A program made the position numbers and the translations under genes. From positions 1 through 48,457 of the forward strand of contig NZ_AYKG01000021.1 of assembly GCF_003788585.1 (NCBI RefSeq): 48,457 bases of DNA, written 5' to 3'. Positions 1-9,497 of this stretch are shown one piece after another; within the stretch, counting starts at the first letter, position 1; each line of letters begins with the position of its first letter. Source of the DNA: Salinisphaera japonica YTM-1 (GTDB lineage Bacteria > Pseudomonadota > Gammaproteobacteria > Nevskiales > Salinisphaeraceae). The notes beneath the pieces were generated by a model. The model had not been told where the DNA came from and did not search any database. It worked only from the letters and a program-made list of their open reading frames with translations.

Positions 1-8
1 CTGCGCGC

Positions 9-364
<356 letters not shown>

Positions 365-381
365 TTTCTTGAATCGATCCC

Positions 382-409
382 CTCGGGCGCAGCCGCGCCC
401 GAGCCTTTA
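382..409 (+). terminator. Probable terminator of rnpB
   Basis: A perfect 9-bp GC-rich stem (382-390 with 395-403) with a 4-base loop lies 18 bases past the end of the P1 helix. It is followed only by a short CCTTTA tail, so it is a weak intrinsic terminator by sequence. Its position right behind the RNA gene supports the call. Confidence 0.6.
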
Positions 410-479
410 GTGGTATTTCCACTTTGCCCCACCGCTGGCGTGCGCTTCGCTTGTACGCAACATGGATGCAGCCGTAAAG

Positions 480-495
480 CTGTATTTACATACAG
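480..495. promoter_or_regulatory. LexA-type (SOS) box
   Basis: The 16-mer CTGTATTTACATACAG has the exact CTGT-N8-ACAG architecture of the gammaproteobacterial LexA operator, and its centre is AT-rich as in the consensus. A possible -35-like TTGTAC sits at 451-456. No convincing gene starts directly behind the box; the next gene on the + strand is mraZ, about 200 bases on. It may control a transcript into the dcw cluster, a small RNA, or nothing. Function is inferred from the motif alone. Confidence 0.5.
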
Positions 496-614
496 CGATG
501 CTCGCCAAGCAACTGACCTTAAAGCCCTAAAAATTGTCATTTCCGTCTCGGGCGATGCCTGTAAAGGCGCACGGAACTCGCTGATTGGCCGGGGTTTTTC
601 GCCGATTTCCTGTC

Positions 615-644
615 TTGACACTCTGTTTAGGCCCTGCCTATAGT
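615..644 (+). promoter_or_regulatory. Sigma70 promoter of the dcw operon (Pmra)
   Basis: A perfect -35 TTGACA (615-620) and a -10 TATAGT (639-644) are separated by 18 bases. The promoter lies 59 bases upstream of the mraZ start and is the strongest promoter-like sequence I saw in the window. Transcription would start near 651, just before or within the MraZ-type repeats, which fits autorepression of the cluster. Confidence 0.8.
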
Positions 645-653
645 GGCGTCGAA

Positions 654-678
654 GGGAATGAAGTGGGGCAGAGTGGTT
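654..678 (+). promoter_or_regulatory. Candidate MraZ operator repeats
   Basis: Three pentamers spaced exactly 10 bases apart, GGGAA (654), TGGGG (664) and TGGTT (674), follow the TGGGN-N5 direct-repeat pattern that MraZ binds in front of its own operon in other bacteria. The middle repeat is a perfect match and the outer two are degenerate. They lie at and just after the predicted transcription start. The motif is seen; binding is inferred. Confidence 0.5.
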
Positions 679-702
679 TAAACAGCGCCCAGGGGCCATC
701 CA

Positions 703-1164
703 GTGTTCAAGGGGTCACACGCGGTCACCGTTGATGCCAAGGGTCGTATAGCGATACCGGCGTCTTACAGGCAGTCATTGCTAGATGACTGCGCGGGCCG
801 GCTTGTGCTTACGCGACATTGGGATGGTTGTCTGTTGATTTATCCGGCGCCCGAATTTCAGGCCTTCGAAACACAATTGCTTGCACGCGGCAGTCTCAAT
901 CCAAAGGTGCGCGACATTCAGCGTTTCTTCATCGGCAACGCACGCGACGTGGACATGGACCGGCAAGGGCGGCTGCTTCTGCCCGGGCCGCTGCGTAGCG
1001 CGGCGAGCTTGGGCAGCAAGGCCACGTTGTCGGGCATCGGCAACCTGTTCGAGTTGTGGGATGCCGACACCTTCGACCGACGCAACGCCGACACGGCTGA
1101 CGCGTTGGCCGCCGATGCCGCTGCCGGTGATCTGCCCGACGTGTTGATGGACATCAGTCTATGA
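703..1164 (+). CDS. mraZ: MraZ, transcriptional regulator of the dcw cluster
   Basis: MraZ is a DNA-binding protein of the AbrB/SpoVT fold that represses the division and cell wall operon it heads. The 153-residue product matches the usual length of about 150. It has the two tandem MraZ halves: the first carries VTVDAKGRIAIPASYRQ near residues 9-25, and the second carries the equivalent VDMDRQGRLLLPGPLR near residues 83-98. The start is a GTG with an AGGGG ribosome site 7 bases upstream (691-695). Its stop overlaps an ATG of the next open frame, and TGGGN-type repeats lie in its own leader. The assignment is secure from sequence and position. Confidence 0.96.
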   Translation: MFKGSHAVTVDAKGRIAIPASYRQSLLDDCAGRLVLTRHWDGCLLIYPAPEFQAFETQLLARGSLNPKVRDIQRFFIGNARDVDMDRQGRLLLPGPLRSAASLGSKATLSGIGNLFELWDADTFDRRNADTADALAADAAAGDLPDVLMDISL

Positions 1165-1202
1165 GCTGCTTGGCCCCCGAAAATTCATTGGAGTGCGCTG
1201 TC

Positions 1203-2150
1203 ATGGCCGAGCCGTCACATGTGCCGGTGATGCGCGATGCCTGTCTGGACGCGCTGGCGATTCGTCCGGCGGGCATCTATATCGATGCCACCTTCGGCCG
1301 GGGCGGTCATGCGCGTGCCATTCTCGAGCGGCTCGGCCCCGAGGGCCAGCTGCTGGTCTTTGACCAGGACCCGGACGCACAGGCCGTGGCCAAAGGCGTT
1401 TTCGATGACCCACGGCTTGTCTTTGTCGCGCGATCGTTTGCCGAGCTGGGCGACGAGATCGCCGCGCGGGGTCTGGTCGGTCGAATCGACGGCATCCTGT
1501 TCGATCTGGGCGTGTCCTCGCCGCAGTTCGACGTTGCCGAGCGCGGGTTTTCGTTTCGTCATGCCGGCCCGCTGGATATGCGCATGAATACGCGCACGGG
1601 CACCACGCTGGGCGAATGGCTGGCTCGTGCCAGCCACGGCGAGATTGCCCGCGTGATCAAAACGCTGGGCGAGGAGCCGATGGCCGGGCGTATCGCCGGG
1701 CGTATTCTCGATGCCCGCGAGGCCGGCACCCTGACCGATACCGGCGCGCTGGCCAGGATCGTGGCGGATGCCGTGCCGGCCCGCATCAGCCAGACCAAGC
1801 GGATTCATCCGGCCACGCGCACGTTCCAGGCGTTTCGTATGCACATCAACGACGAGCTTGGCGCCCTGGATGCCGGGTTGGCCGGTGCGCTTTCGGTATT
1901 GGCGCCGGGCGGCCGGCTGGCGGTCATCAGCTTCCACTCGCTGGAGGATCGCCGGGTCAAACGCTTCATGCGGGCCCAGGCCCAGCCGGCCCAGCCGGCC
2001 GTGCCAATGGCGGCCGTCGTTGCACCGGCGCTGTCGCTGATCAATAAACCCAGACGGGCCGATGCCATGGAAACCGCGGCCAACCCGCGAGCACGCAGCG
2101 CGATGCTGCGCGTGGCCGAGCGTACGCAGGCGCCGGAGGTGATCGTATGA
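1203..2150 (+). CDS. rsmH: 16S rRNA (cytosine-1402-N4)-methyltransferase
   Basis: RsmH (MraW) transfers a methyl group from S-adenosylmethionine to N4 of C1402 in the decoding centre of 16S rRNA. The SAM-binding motif IYIDATFGRGGHAR lies near residue 25, and the C-terminal half has the family motif VISFHSLEDRRVKRFM. I chose ATG 1203 (315 residues) over the in-frame ATG at 1161. It has a GGAG ribosome site at 1190-1193, and the product then begins just before the conserved HVPVM segment and matches the usual length of about 313. The gene overlaps ftsL by 4 bases, so the two are probably translationally coupled. Confidence 0.96.
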   Translation: MAEPSHVPVMRDACLDALAIRPAGIYIDATFGRGGHARAILERLGPEGQLLVFDQDPDAQAVAKGVFDDPRLVFVARSFAELGDEIAARGLVGRIDGILFDLGVSSPQFDVAERGFSFRHAGPLDMRMNTRTGTTLGEWLARASHGEIARVIKTLGEEPMAGRIAGRILDAREAGTLTDTGALARIVADAVPARISQTKRIHPATRTFQAFRMHINDELGALDAGLAGALSVLAPGGRLAVISFHSLEDRRVKRFMRAQAQPAQPAVPMAAVVAPALSLINKPRRADAMETAANPRARSAMLRVAERTQAPEVIV

Positions 2151-2416
2151 TCAAGCACCCGATCCTGCTGCTCGTGGCCCTGTTGGTGGTCAATATCGCC
2201 AGTGCCGTGGCGGTGGTGCAGACCAAGCACCAGACGCGCGAGCTTTATCACGCGCTTCAGGCCGAGCGACAGACGCGCGATCAATTGGCGACCGAATGGG
2301 CCCAGATCCAGCTCGAGGACAGCGCCTGGGCCAGCCCGGATCGTGTGTCGCAGGTCGCCCGACAAGAGCTCGAGATGATTCAGCCGGCCGATTACATCGT
2401 GTTGGGGGCGCGCTAG
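2147..2416 (+). CDS. ftsL: Cell division protein FtsL
   Basis: FtsL is a small bitopic membrane protein that forms the FtsQLB complex and signals activation of septal wall synthesis by FtsWI. The 89-residue product has a very short cytoplasmic tail, one membrane segment (about residues 5-24, ILLLVALLVVNIASAVAVV) and a periplasmic coiled-coil-like stretch rich in Gln, Glu and Arg, ending in the conserved Arg-Val-X-X-Val-Ala-Arg-X-X-Leu region. This architecture and its place between rsmH and ftsI identify it; sequence conservation in the family is low. It overlaps rsmH by ATGA and is 3 bases from ftsI. Confidence 0.93.
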   Translation: MIKHPILLLVALLVVNIASAVAVVQTKHQTRELYHALQAERQTRDQLATEWAQIQLEDSAWASPDRVSQVARQELEMIQPADYIVLGAR

Positions 2417-2419
2417 ATC

Positions 2420-4144
2420 GTGTCCGAGGACACGACAACCAACTTCACGCCGCCGCGGTGGCGGGCCTGGGTCATCCTGGGCCTGTTCGCCGTGTTCGGC
2501 ATCTCGCTGGTGGTGCGGGCCGTGGATCTGCAGATCTACGATGAGGCGTTTTTGACCCACCAGGGCGACATGCGCCATATCCGCACGCTGGAAGTACCGG
2601 CCAATCGCGGCGCGATCGTCGATCGCAACGGCCGGCCGCTGGCCCTCTCGGCCCCCACGGAATCCGTCTGGGCGGTGCCTGGGGCCGTGCTGGGCGCGCC
2701 GGACAAGATCGCCGCCCTGGCGAAATCACTGGGGATGGACCCCGCGGCGCTGGAAAAACGCCTGGCCCAATACAAATCGCGTCAGTTCCTGTATCTCAAA
2801 CGCCAGCTCTCGCCCTTTGATGCCCATCAGGTCATGGCTCTGGAGACGCCCGGCGTGTTTCTGCAGCGCGAGTACAAGCGCTATTACCCGGCCGGCGAGG
2901 CGATTGCCCAGCTGGTGGGGCTGACCAATATCGACGATCAGGGCCAGTCGGGCATCGAGCTGGCGCGCAACGGCTATCTCGAAGGCGAGCCCGGCGAGCG
3001 CAAGGTGATCAAGGATGGCCGTGGACGGGCCGTGGATGATCTGGACGAATACAAGATGCCCAAGCCCGGTCAGGACCTGAAACTGACCATCGATTCCCGC
3101 CTGCAGTATCTGGCCTATCGCAACATCAAGCAGGCCGTGATCGACCACAAAGCCAAGGACGGCGTTGTGGTCATGCTCGATCCACGGTCGGGCGAACTCT
3201 TGGCGATGGCCTCGTATCCCAGCTTCAACCCCAACGACCGCAGCTCGATCGAGCCCGCTGGCATGCGTATGCGCGCGGCCACCGATGTCATGGAGCCGGG
3301 CTCCACGGCCAAGCCGATCGTGCTCTCCGGCGCGCTCAACAGCGGGCTTTATGACACCAGCAGCATCATTCATACCCGGGGCTGGTTCCAGGTTGGCCGC
3401 CTCACGGTCAAGGATGAGCTGAACTACGGCGACGAGGATTTCGCCAAGATCCTGAAGAAGTCCTCCAACGTGGGGGCGGCCCGCGTCGGCCTGTCGATGG
3501 GCCCGAGAGGCGTCTGGCAGGATTTTCGTAACTTCGGGTTCGGTGAAACCACGGGCTCGGGTTTTCCCGGCGAGCGCTTTGGCGTGCTGAAGGATTTCTT
3601 CACCTGGGACAAGGTCGAAACCGCCACGGCTTCTTACGGCTATGGTTTTGCCGTGACGCCGCTGCAACTTGCCCGCGCCTACGGAGCGATCGCCAGCGAA
3701 GGCAAGCTGCGCAGCCTGCGTTTGATTCTGGGCAAGGGCGCGGATATGCACCCGCCGGCCCAGCAAGCGATCTCGCCGGGTACGGCCAAAACCATGCGTG
3801 GCCTGCTCGAGGGTGTGGTAGCCCCGGACGGCACGGCCTCACGCGCGGCGATCGCCGGTTACAGCGTGGCCGGCAAGACCGGCACCGCGCGCAAGATCAG
3901 CAGCGACGGCTATCACATGGACCAGCACCGTGCGCTGTTCGTGGGCATGGCGCCCGCGAAAAACCCGCGCGTGGTCACGCTGGTGGTCGTGGACGCGCCC
4001 ACGCGCGGTTCGTATTACGGCGGCACCGTGGCCGCGCCCGTGTTTTCCAAGATCATGGCCAGCGCCATGCGGATCCTGCATGTCCCGCCGGACAATCCGA
4101 AGATGCTGACCGCTGCGGCCTATCACCCGAATCGAGGCGGCTGA
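2420..4144 (+). CDS. ftsI: Peptidoglycan transpeptidase FtsI (PBP3)
   Basis: FtsI crosslinks septal peptidoglycan as the class B penicillin-binding partner of FtsW. A short cytoplasmic N-terminus is followed by one membrane anchor (about residues 15-34), the pedestal domain (roughly 50-220) and the transpeptidase domain. All three active-site motifs are present: GSTAKP with the nucleophile Ser295, SSN in KKSSNVGAAR, and KTG in AGKTGTARK. The length, 574 residues, is normal. The start is GTG at 2420, three bases after ftsL, with no strong ribosome site, so translation probably depends on coupling. It is the usual target of beta-lactams that block septation. Confidence 0.97.
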   Translation: MSEDTTTNFTPPRWRAWVILGLFAVFGISLVVRAVDLQIYDEAFLTHQGDMRHIRTLEVPANRGAIVDRNGRPLALSAPTESVWAVPGAVLGAPDKIAALAKSLGMDPAALEKRLAQYKSRQFLYLKRQLSPFDAHQVMALETPGVFLQREYKRYYPAGEAIAQLVGLTNIDDQGQSGIELARNGYLEGEPGERKVIKDGRGRAVDDLDEYKMPKPGQDLKLTIDSRLQYLAYRNIKQAVIDHKAKDGVVVMLDPRSGELLAMASYPSFNPNDRSSIEPAGMRMRAATDVMEPGSTAKPIVLSGALNSGLYDTSSIIHTRGWFQVGRLTVKDELNYGDEDFAKILKKSSNVGAARVGLSMGPRGVWQDFRNFGFGETTGSGFPGERFGVLKDFFTWDKVETATASYGYGFAVTPLQLARAYGAIASEGKLRSLRLILGKGADMHPPAQQAISPGTAKTMRGLLEGVVAPDGTASRAAIAGYSVAGKTGTARKISSDGYHMDQHRALFVGMAPAKNPRVVTLVVVDAPTRGSYYGGTVAAPVFSKIMASAMRILHVPPDNPKMLTAAAYHPNRGG

Positions 4145-4145
4145 G

Positions 4146-5705
4146 ATGACGACGAACACGCATCCAGCCACGACGCTGGACCGGCTGCTGGCGGCCTATA
4201 CCGAGGCCGCGCTGCCCGCGACCGCGATCAACGATGTCTGTCTGGACAGCCGCACGCTCGGCGCGGGGGCGTTGTTTCTGGCGCTGGCCGGTAGCCGTGG
4301 CCACGGGCTGGATCATATCGAGCACGCGCTGGCCGGCGGGGCCGCGGCCATTGCCTATGAGCCGGCCGAAGGCCTCAAGGTGCCGGCCCTGGATCTGCCG
4401 CTGATCCCGGTGCCGGGGCTGACGATTCGTGCCGGCGAGATCGCCGCCGATTTCTATAACCGGCCGGCCGAGCGCCTGCACATGACCGGCATCACCGGCA
4501 CCGATGGCAAGACATCCTGTGCCTGGCTGCTGGCCCAGGCCATGGGCAAGCTGGGTATGGCCTGCGGCTATATCGGCACGCTGGGCTTCGGCGATCCGGC
4601 CGCGCTGTCGCTGGCCACCCATACCACGCCGGACGCCACGCGGATCCAGCACTGGCTGGCCCGGATCGCCGACAGCGGTTTTTCGGCCGCGGCCATGGAG
4701 GTCTCGTCTCATGCACTGGCTCAGCATCGTACCGATGCCGTGGCCTTCGACGTGGCCGTGCTGACCCAGATCGGGCGAGATCATCTGGATTATCACGGCA
4801 GTGACGCGGCCTATGCGGCGGCCAAGCGCCGGCTGTTCGCCCACGACACGCTCTCACACGTGGTCCTGAACGCCGACGATGAACACGGCGCGGCGTGGCT
4901 GGCCGAGGCCGCCACGCGCGATGACGTCACGCCGATCGCCTACGGCAAGCGCAGCGCGGTGGCCGAGCGCGCCCATCACGTGCATATCGCCCGTGTTGAT
5001 GCCCACGCCGATGGCCTGGGCGTCACATTGGCCACCCACGCTGGCCGCACGCGGCTGGATACCGGGCTGATCGGGCTTTTTCATGCGCATAACCTGGCGG
5101 CCTGCATGGCCGTGCTGCTGGCCCGCGGCGTCGATCTGGCCGATGCCAGCCGTGCGCTGTCGGCGGCCACGACGGTGCCCGGGCGCATGGAGCGTATCGC
5201 CGGCCACGACGAGGCGGGTCTGGCGGCCGCGCCGCTGGTCGTTGTTGATTATGCCCATACCGCCGGGGCGCTGGAGGCCGCGTTGTCGAGCCTGCGCGCC
5301 CATGCGACGGGGCAGGTGTTCTGTGTCTTCGGCTGTGGCGGCGACCGCGATCGTGGCAAGCGCGCGCTGATGGGGGCCGCCGCCGGCGGCGCGGATCGTG
5401 TGTGGCTGACCGATGACAACCCGCGCGGCGAAACCCCGGCCGATATCGTGGCCGAGATTCGGGCCGGGCTGCCCGCTGACTGGATCGAGGGCAGCCACTT
5501 CAACATCGAGCATCGCCGGGCCCGCGCGATCGCGGCCGCGATCAACGCCGCCGGCCCTGCGGATGTCGTGCTCATCGCCGGTAAGGGCCATGAAACGACC
5601 CAGCAGTACGGCTCGCATATCTATCCCTTCGACGATCGCGTATCGGCGGCCCAGGCGCTGAATGCCCGCCGCGCCGCGTCTGGCCAGGCCCGGGAGACGT
5701 CATGA
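4146..5705 (+). CDS. murE: UDP-MurNAc-tripeptide ligase MurE (meso-DAP adding)
   Basis: MurE adds the third residue to UDP-MurNAc-L-Ala-D-Glu in the cytoplasm, using ATP. The Mur ligase ATP loop is GITGTDGKTS at residues 115-124. The signature DDNPRGE near residue 424 contains DNPR, which in this family marks specificity for meso-diaminopimelate, not lysine. The 519-residue length is slightly above the typical 490-500, and the extra residues are mainly at the C-terminus ([14 protein letters not shown]). The start ATG follows the ftsI stop by one base and the end overlaps murF by ATGA, as expected in a coupled operon. Confidence 0.97.
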   Translation: MTTNTHPATTLDRLLAAYTEAALPATAINDVCLDSRTLGAGALFLALAGSRGHGLDHIEHALAGGAAAIAYEPAEGLKVPALDLPLIPVPGLTIRAGEIAADFYNRPAERLHMTGITGTDGKTSCAWLLAQAMGKLGMACGYIGTLGFGDPAALSLATHTTPDATRIQHWLARIADSGFSAAAMEVSSHALAQHRTDAVAFDVAVLTQIGRDHLDYHGSDAAYAAAKRRLFAHDTLSHVVLNADDEHGAAWLAEAATRDDVTPIAYGKRSAVAERAHHVHIARVDAHADGLGVTLATHAGRTRLDTGLIGLFHAHNLAACMAVLLARGVDLADASRALSAATTVPGRMERIAGHDEAGLAAAPLVVVDYAHTAGALEAALSSLRAHATGQVFCVFGCGGDRDRGKRALMGAAAGGADRVWLTDDNPRGETPADIVAEIRAGLPADWIEGSHFNIEHRRARAIAAAINAAGPADVVLIAGKGHETTQQYGSHIYPFDDRVSAAQALNARRAASGQARETS

Positions 5706-7096
5706 AAGGCCGGTTATCCGCATTCGCGGCAGCACTTGGCGCTGAGCTGATCGGGGCCGACGGCGAGTTCGTCAGTGCCACGATCGACACACGGCGCATC
5801 ACGCCCGGCGCGCTGTTCTTCGCCTTGTCCGGTGCCAATCACGACGGCCATGCGTTCGTGGCCCGTGCGGCATCGGCCGGGGCCGCGGCAGCCGTGGTTA
5901 CCCGCGCCCAGGACACACGCGTGCCGCAGCTGGTGGTCGATGACGTCGCGGGCGCGCTCCAGCGGGCGGCCCGCCTGGCCCGGGCCGGTTATCACGGCCC
6001 GGTGGTCGGCGTGACCGGCTCGAACGGCAAGACCACGGTCAAGCAGATGATCGCGGCCGTGCTGGCAGAGGCCGGCACGGTGCTGGCCACCGAGGGCAAT
6101 CTGAACAATCACCTGGGCGTGCCGCTCACGCTGATGCGCCTGGACAATGACCACGCTCGGGCCGTGATCGAGATGGGCGCCAACCACCCCGGCGAGATCG
6201 GCCAACTGGCGGCCATCGCGCGGCCCACGGTGGGTGTGATCACCAACGCCGGCTGGGCCCATCTGGAAGGTTTCGGTTCGCGCGAGGGCATCGCCAAGGC
6301 CAAGGGCGAGTTGTTCATTCGTCTGCCCGATGACGGTACGGCGGTGATCAATCTCGACGACGACTATGCCGGGCTCTGGAAAGAGATGGCCGGGCGGCGC
6401 CGTGTCGTGGGTTTTAGTCTGAATGCGCCCGAGGCGGATGTGCGCGCCACCGATATCGAAACCACCGAGCAGGGCAGTCGTTTCACGCTGGTGGCCGGTG
6501 CAGCCCAGACGCGCATCGAGCTGGCCATGCCCGGTCGGCATAACGTGGCCAACGCGCTGGCCGCAGCCGGTGTGGCCCACGCCCTGGGCCTGGATATCGC
6601 CATGATCGCGGCCGGCCTGGCCCGCATGGCCCACGTCGGCGGCCGGCTGGCGGTGGCCACGACACGCGACGGCGCGCGTCTGGTCGATGACAGCTACAAC
6701 GCCAATCCCGGGTCGCTGGCGGCCGCATTGGCCTGGCTGGCCACCCAGACCGGCCCGCGCTGGGCGGCCCTCGGTGACATGGGCGAGCTGGGCGATCACA
6801 CGATGTCGGCCCACGAACAGGCGGGGCACGAGGCGCGTGCGGCCGGTGTATCGCGGCTGTTCGTCACCGGCGCGGCCGGCCGGGCCACGGCCGATGCGTT
6901 TGGTGACGGGGCCGAGTGGTTTGCCGATCGCGAATCGCTGATCGCGGCACTGACCGAAGCCGTGGCCCGGGCCCAGGCGACACCGATCGTGCTGGTCAAG
7001 GGCTCGCGCAGCGCCGGCATGGATCATGTCGCGGCTGCCCTTGCGCCGCGCGCGCATGAGATGTCTCACGAATCCCCGGCAGGCTCGCCATGTTGA
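5702..7096 (+). CDS. murF: UDP-MurNAc-pentapeptide ligase MurF
   Basis: MurF attaches D-Ala-D-Ala to the UDP-MurNAc-tripeptide and completes the cytoplasmic stem peptide. The 464-residue product has the N-terminal substrate domain, the ATP-binding loop [10 protein letters not shown] near residue 103, the central motif [11 protein letters not shown] near residue 156, and the C-terminal ligase domain with VDDSYNANP near residue 329. The D-Ala-D-Ala it uses must come from a Ddl enzyme encoded elsewhere, because no intact ddl lies in this cluster. The gene overlaps murE by 4 bases and mraY by 7. Confidence 0.97.
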   Translation: MKGRLSAFAAALGAELIGADGEFVSATIDTRRITPGALFFALSGANHDGHAFVARAASAGAAAAVVTRAQDTRVPQLVVDDVAGALQRAARLARAGYHGPVVGVTGSNGKTTVKQMIAAVLAEAGTVLATEGNLNNHLGVPLTLMRLDNDHARAVIEMGANHPGEIGQLAAIARPTVGVITNAGWAHLEGFGSREGIAKAKGELFIRLPDDGTAVINLDDDYAGLWKEMAGRRRVVGFSLNAPEADVRATDIETTEQGSRFTLVAGAAQTRIELAMPGRHNVANALAAAGVAHALGLDIAMIAAGLARMAHVGGRLAVATTRDGARLVDDSYNANPGSLAAALAWLATQTGPRWAALGDMGELGDHTMSAHEQAGHEARAAGVSRLFVTGAAGRATADAFGDGAEWFADRESLIAALTEAVARAQATPIVLVKGSRSAGMDHVAAALAPRAHEMSHESPAGSPC

Positions 7097-8172
7097 TGTT
7101 TCTCGCACAGTGGCTCGAGCCGCTTTTTTCCGGCTTTCGTGTCTTTCAGTTTCTGACCCTGCGGGCCATCCTCGGCGTGCTTACGGCGATGATCTTTTCG
7201 TTTGTCTGCGGGCCGATGCTGATCCGGGCGCTGACCGTGCACCAGATCGGCCAGCACGTACGCGACGACGGGCCGCAGAGTCATCTGGTCAAGGCCGGCA
7301 CGCCCACGATGGGCGGCACGCTCATTCTGGCCGCGGTACTGATCGCGACCCTGCTCTGGGCGGATCTGACGGTGGGCTGGGTATGGCTGGTGCTGTTCGT
7401 GACCGCGGCGTTTGGCGTCGTGGGTTTCGTCGATGACTACAAGAAACTGAAATTCGGCAACAGCAAGGGCCTGTCGGCCAAGGCCAAGTACGGCGGCCAG
7501 ACGCTGATCGGCCTGATCGCCGGGTTCTGGCTGTATTTCGGGGCCACCTCGGCCGCCGAGACCAGTGTACTGATCCCCATGCTCAAGGACGTTTCCGTGC
7601 CCCTGGGTATCGGTTACGTGATCTGGACTTATCTGGTGGTGGTCGGCTCCTCGAACGCGGTCAATCTCACCGACGGCCTGGATGGTCTGGCGATCATGCC
7701 CTGTGTGCTGGTCGCCGCTGCCCTGGCGATTTTCGCGTACGTGACCGGCAACGCCGAGTTCTCGCGCTATCTGGGCTTTGCCTTCATTCCCGGGGTTGGT
7801 GAGCTGGCGATCTTCTGTACCGCGATCGCCGGGGCCGGGCTTGGTTTTCTGTGGTTCAACGCCTACCCCGCGCAGGTCTTCATGGGCGATGTCGGGGCGC
7901 TGGCCTTGGGGGCGGCGCTCGGCATCGTGGCCGTGGCTGTGCGCCAGGAGCTGGTGCTGCTGGTGATGGGCGGCATCTTCGTGGCTGAAACGGTCTCGGT
8001 CATGCTCCAGGTGGTGGGCTACAAGCTCACCGGCAAGCGTATCTTTCGCATGGCCCCGCTGCATCACCACTTCGAGCTCAAGGGCTGGCCCGAGCCGCGG
8101 ATCATCGTGCGGTTCTGGATCATCACCCTGGTGCTGGTGTTGATCGGTTTGTCCACGCTCAAGATCCGATGA
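7090..8172 (+). CDS. mraY: Phospho-MurNAc-pentapeptide translocase MraY
   Basis: MraY transfers phospho-MurNAc-pentapeptide to undecaprenyl phosphate and so makes lipid I in the inner membrane. The 360-residue protein is strongly hydrophobic with about ten membrane segments. Family motifs are all visible: [34 protein letters not shown] and the His-rich loop [14 protein letters not shown] 7090 has an AGG-containing ribosome site just upstream; a second ATG at 7096 would remove only two residues. The gene is coupled to murF and murD by overlaps. Confidence 0.97.
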   Translation: MLMFLAQWLEPLFSGFRVFQFLTLRAILGVLTAMIFSFVCGPMLIRALTVHQIGQHVRDDGPQSHLVKAGTPTMGGTLILAAVLIATLLWADLTVGWVWLVLFVTAAFGVVGFVDDYKKLKFGNSKGLSAKAKYGGQTLIGLIAGFWLYFGATSAAETSVLIPMLKDVSVPLGIGYVIWTYLVVVGSSNAVNLTDGLDGLAIMPCVLVAAALAIFAYVTGNAEFSRYLGFAFIPGVGELAIFCTAIAGAGLGFLWFNAYPAQVFMGDVGALALGAALGIVAVAVRQELVLLVMGGIFVAETVSVMLQVVGYKLTGKRIFRMAPLHHHFELKGWPEPRIIVRFWIITLVLVLIGLSTLKIR

Positions 8173-9497
8173 ACGCCTGGTACGCCAATCTCGCCAACAA
8201 GCGCGTGCTCATCGTGGGCTGCGGGGCGACGGGCGCTTCGGCGGCACGTTTTGCTGCGGCCGCGGGGGCTGTCGTGCGTGTGGTCGACAGCCGCGCTACG
8301 GCGCCGGCCGCCGAAACATTGGCCGCCGAGCTGCCCGAGATCGAGATCATGACCGGCGGGCTGCCCGTCGAGGCGCTGGCCGGCATGGACGAGATCATGG
8401 TCTCGCCGGGCGTGGATCTGCGCGAGCCGCTGATCGAGGCCGCGCGCACGGCCGGCTATGACGTGGTGGGCGATATCGAATGGTTCGCGCGTTGCGCGGC
8501 TGCCCCGGTCATCGCCATCACCGGCTCCAACGGCAAGTCCACGGTCACGGCCTGGACCCACGCGATTGCCCAGCGCGCCGGACTCAACGCGGTCATCGGT
8601 GGCAATTTCGGCACGCCGGCACTGGATTTGCTGGACTCGGACGTCGAGCTCTATGTGCTGGAGCTGTCGAGTTTTCAGCTTGAGCTATGCGATAGCCTGG
8701 CGCCAAGAGTGGCCACCGTGCTCAATCTTTCGCCCGATCATATCGATCGCCACGGGGATTTCGCGGCCTATGCCGCCGCCAAGGCGCGTGTGTTCGCCCG
8801 CGCCGAGACCGCTCTGGTCAACGCCGACGACGGCCCGGCCGCCGAGCTGGCTGCCGGACATCCCAACGTGGTGTCGTTCGGGGTTCACGAGCGCGCGGAT
8901 TATCGGCTGGACGAGCACGGCCTGGCGCACGGCGACGACACCGGTCCGGGGCTGGCAGATATCGCCTTGCCCGGTCGTCACAACGCGCTGAACGCGCTGG
9001 CGGCCTGGGCGCTGGCTGACACGGTCGGCATCGCGCCCGATGCGATCCAAACCGGCCTGTGTGTATTCGACGGTCTGGCCCATCGGTGTCAGCCGGTCGC
9101 CGAGATTGCCGGCGTGCGTTATGTCAACGACTCCAAGGGCACGAATCTCGGCGCGATGCTGGCCAGCCTGGCCGGTATGAATGCGCCGGTGGTTTTGTTG
9201 GCCGGCGGCCAGGGCAAGGGCACAGATTTTTCCCCGCTGGGGCCGGTCGCCGCCGACAAAGCCCGTGCGGTGATTGTCTTTGGCCAAGACGGCGACAAGA
9301 TAGCGGCCGCCGTGGCTGACTACACCACGGTGATCGCGGTCGATGATCTAGCCGCTGCCGTGGCCCGGGCTGTCGATATCGCCGAGGCCGGCGATGTCGT
9401 GCTGCTCTCGCCCGGCTGTGCCAGCTTCGATCAGTTTGCCGGCTATACCGCACGCGGTGATGCGTTTACACGATATGTCCAGGAGCGTGCGGCATGA
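8169..9497 (+). CDS. murD: UDP-MurNAc-L-Ala-D-Glu ligase MurD
   Basis: MurD adds D-glutamate to UDP-MurNAc-L-alanine. The N-terminal Rossmann-type UDP-binding motif [16 protein letters not shown] lies near residues 14-29, the ATP loop [14 protein letters not shown] near residue 117, and the ligase domain contains YVNDSKGTN near residue 318, as in other MurD proteins. The length of 442 residues is normal. It overlaps mraY and ftsW by 4 bases at each end. Confidence 0.97.
   Translation: MNAWYANLANKRVLIVGCGATGASAARFAAAAGAVVRVVDSRATAPAAETLAAELPEIEIMTGGLPVEALAGMDEIMVSPGVDLREPLIEAARTAGYDVVGDIEWFARCAAAPVIAITGSNGKSTVTAWTHAIAQRAGLNAVIGGNFGTPALDLLDSDVELYVLELSSFQLELCDSLAPRVATVLNLSPDHIDRHGDFAAYAAAKARVFARAETALVNADDGPAAELAAGHPNVVSFGVHERADYRLDEHGLAHGDDTGPGLADIALPGRHNALNALAAWALADTVGIAPDAIQTGLCVFDGLAHRCQPVAEIAGVRYVNDSKGTNLGAMLASLAGMNAPVVLLAGGQGKGTDFSPLGPVAADKARAVIVFGQDGDKIAAAVADYTTVIAVDDLAAAVARAVDIAEAGDVVLLSPGCASFDQFAGYTARGDAFTRYVQERAA

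Noticed and set aside
410-643. 77-codon frame between rnpB and mraZ, considered as an SOS-induced protein
   Set aside because: It begins upstream of the LexA box, has no ribosome site and shows no protein-like pattern.
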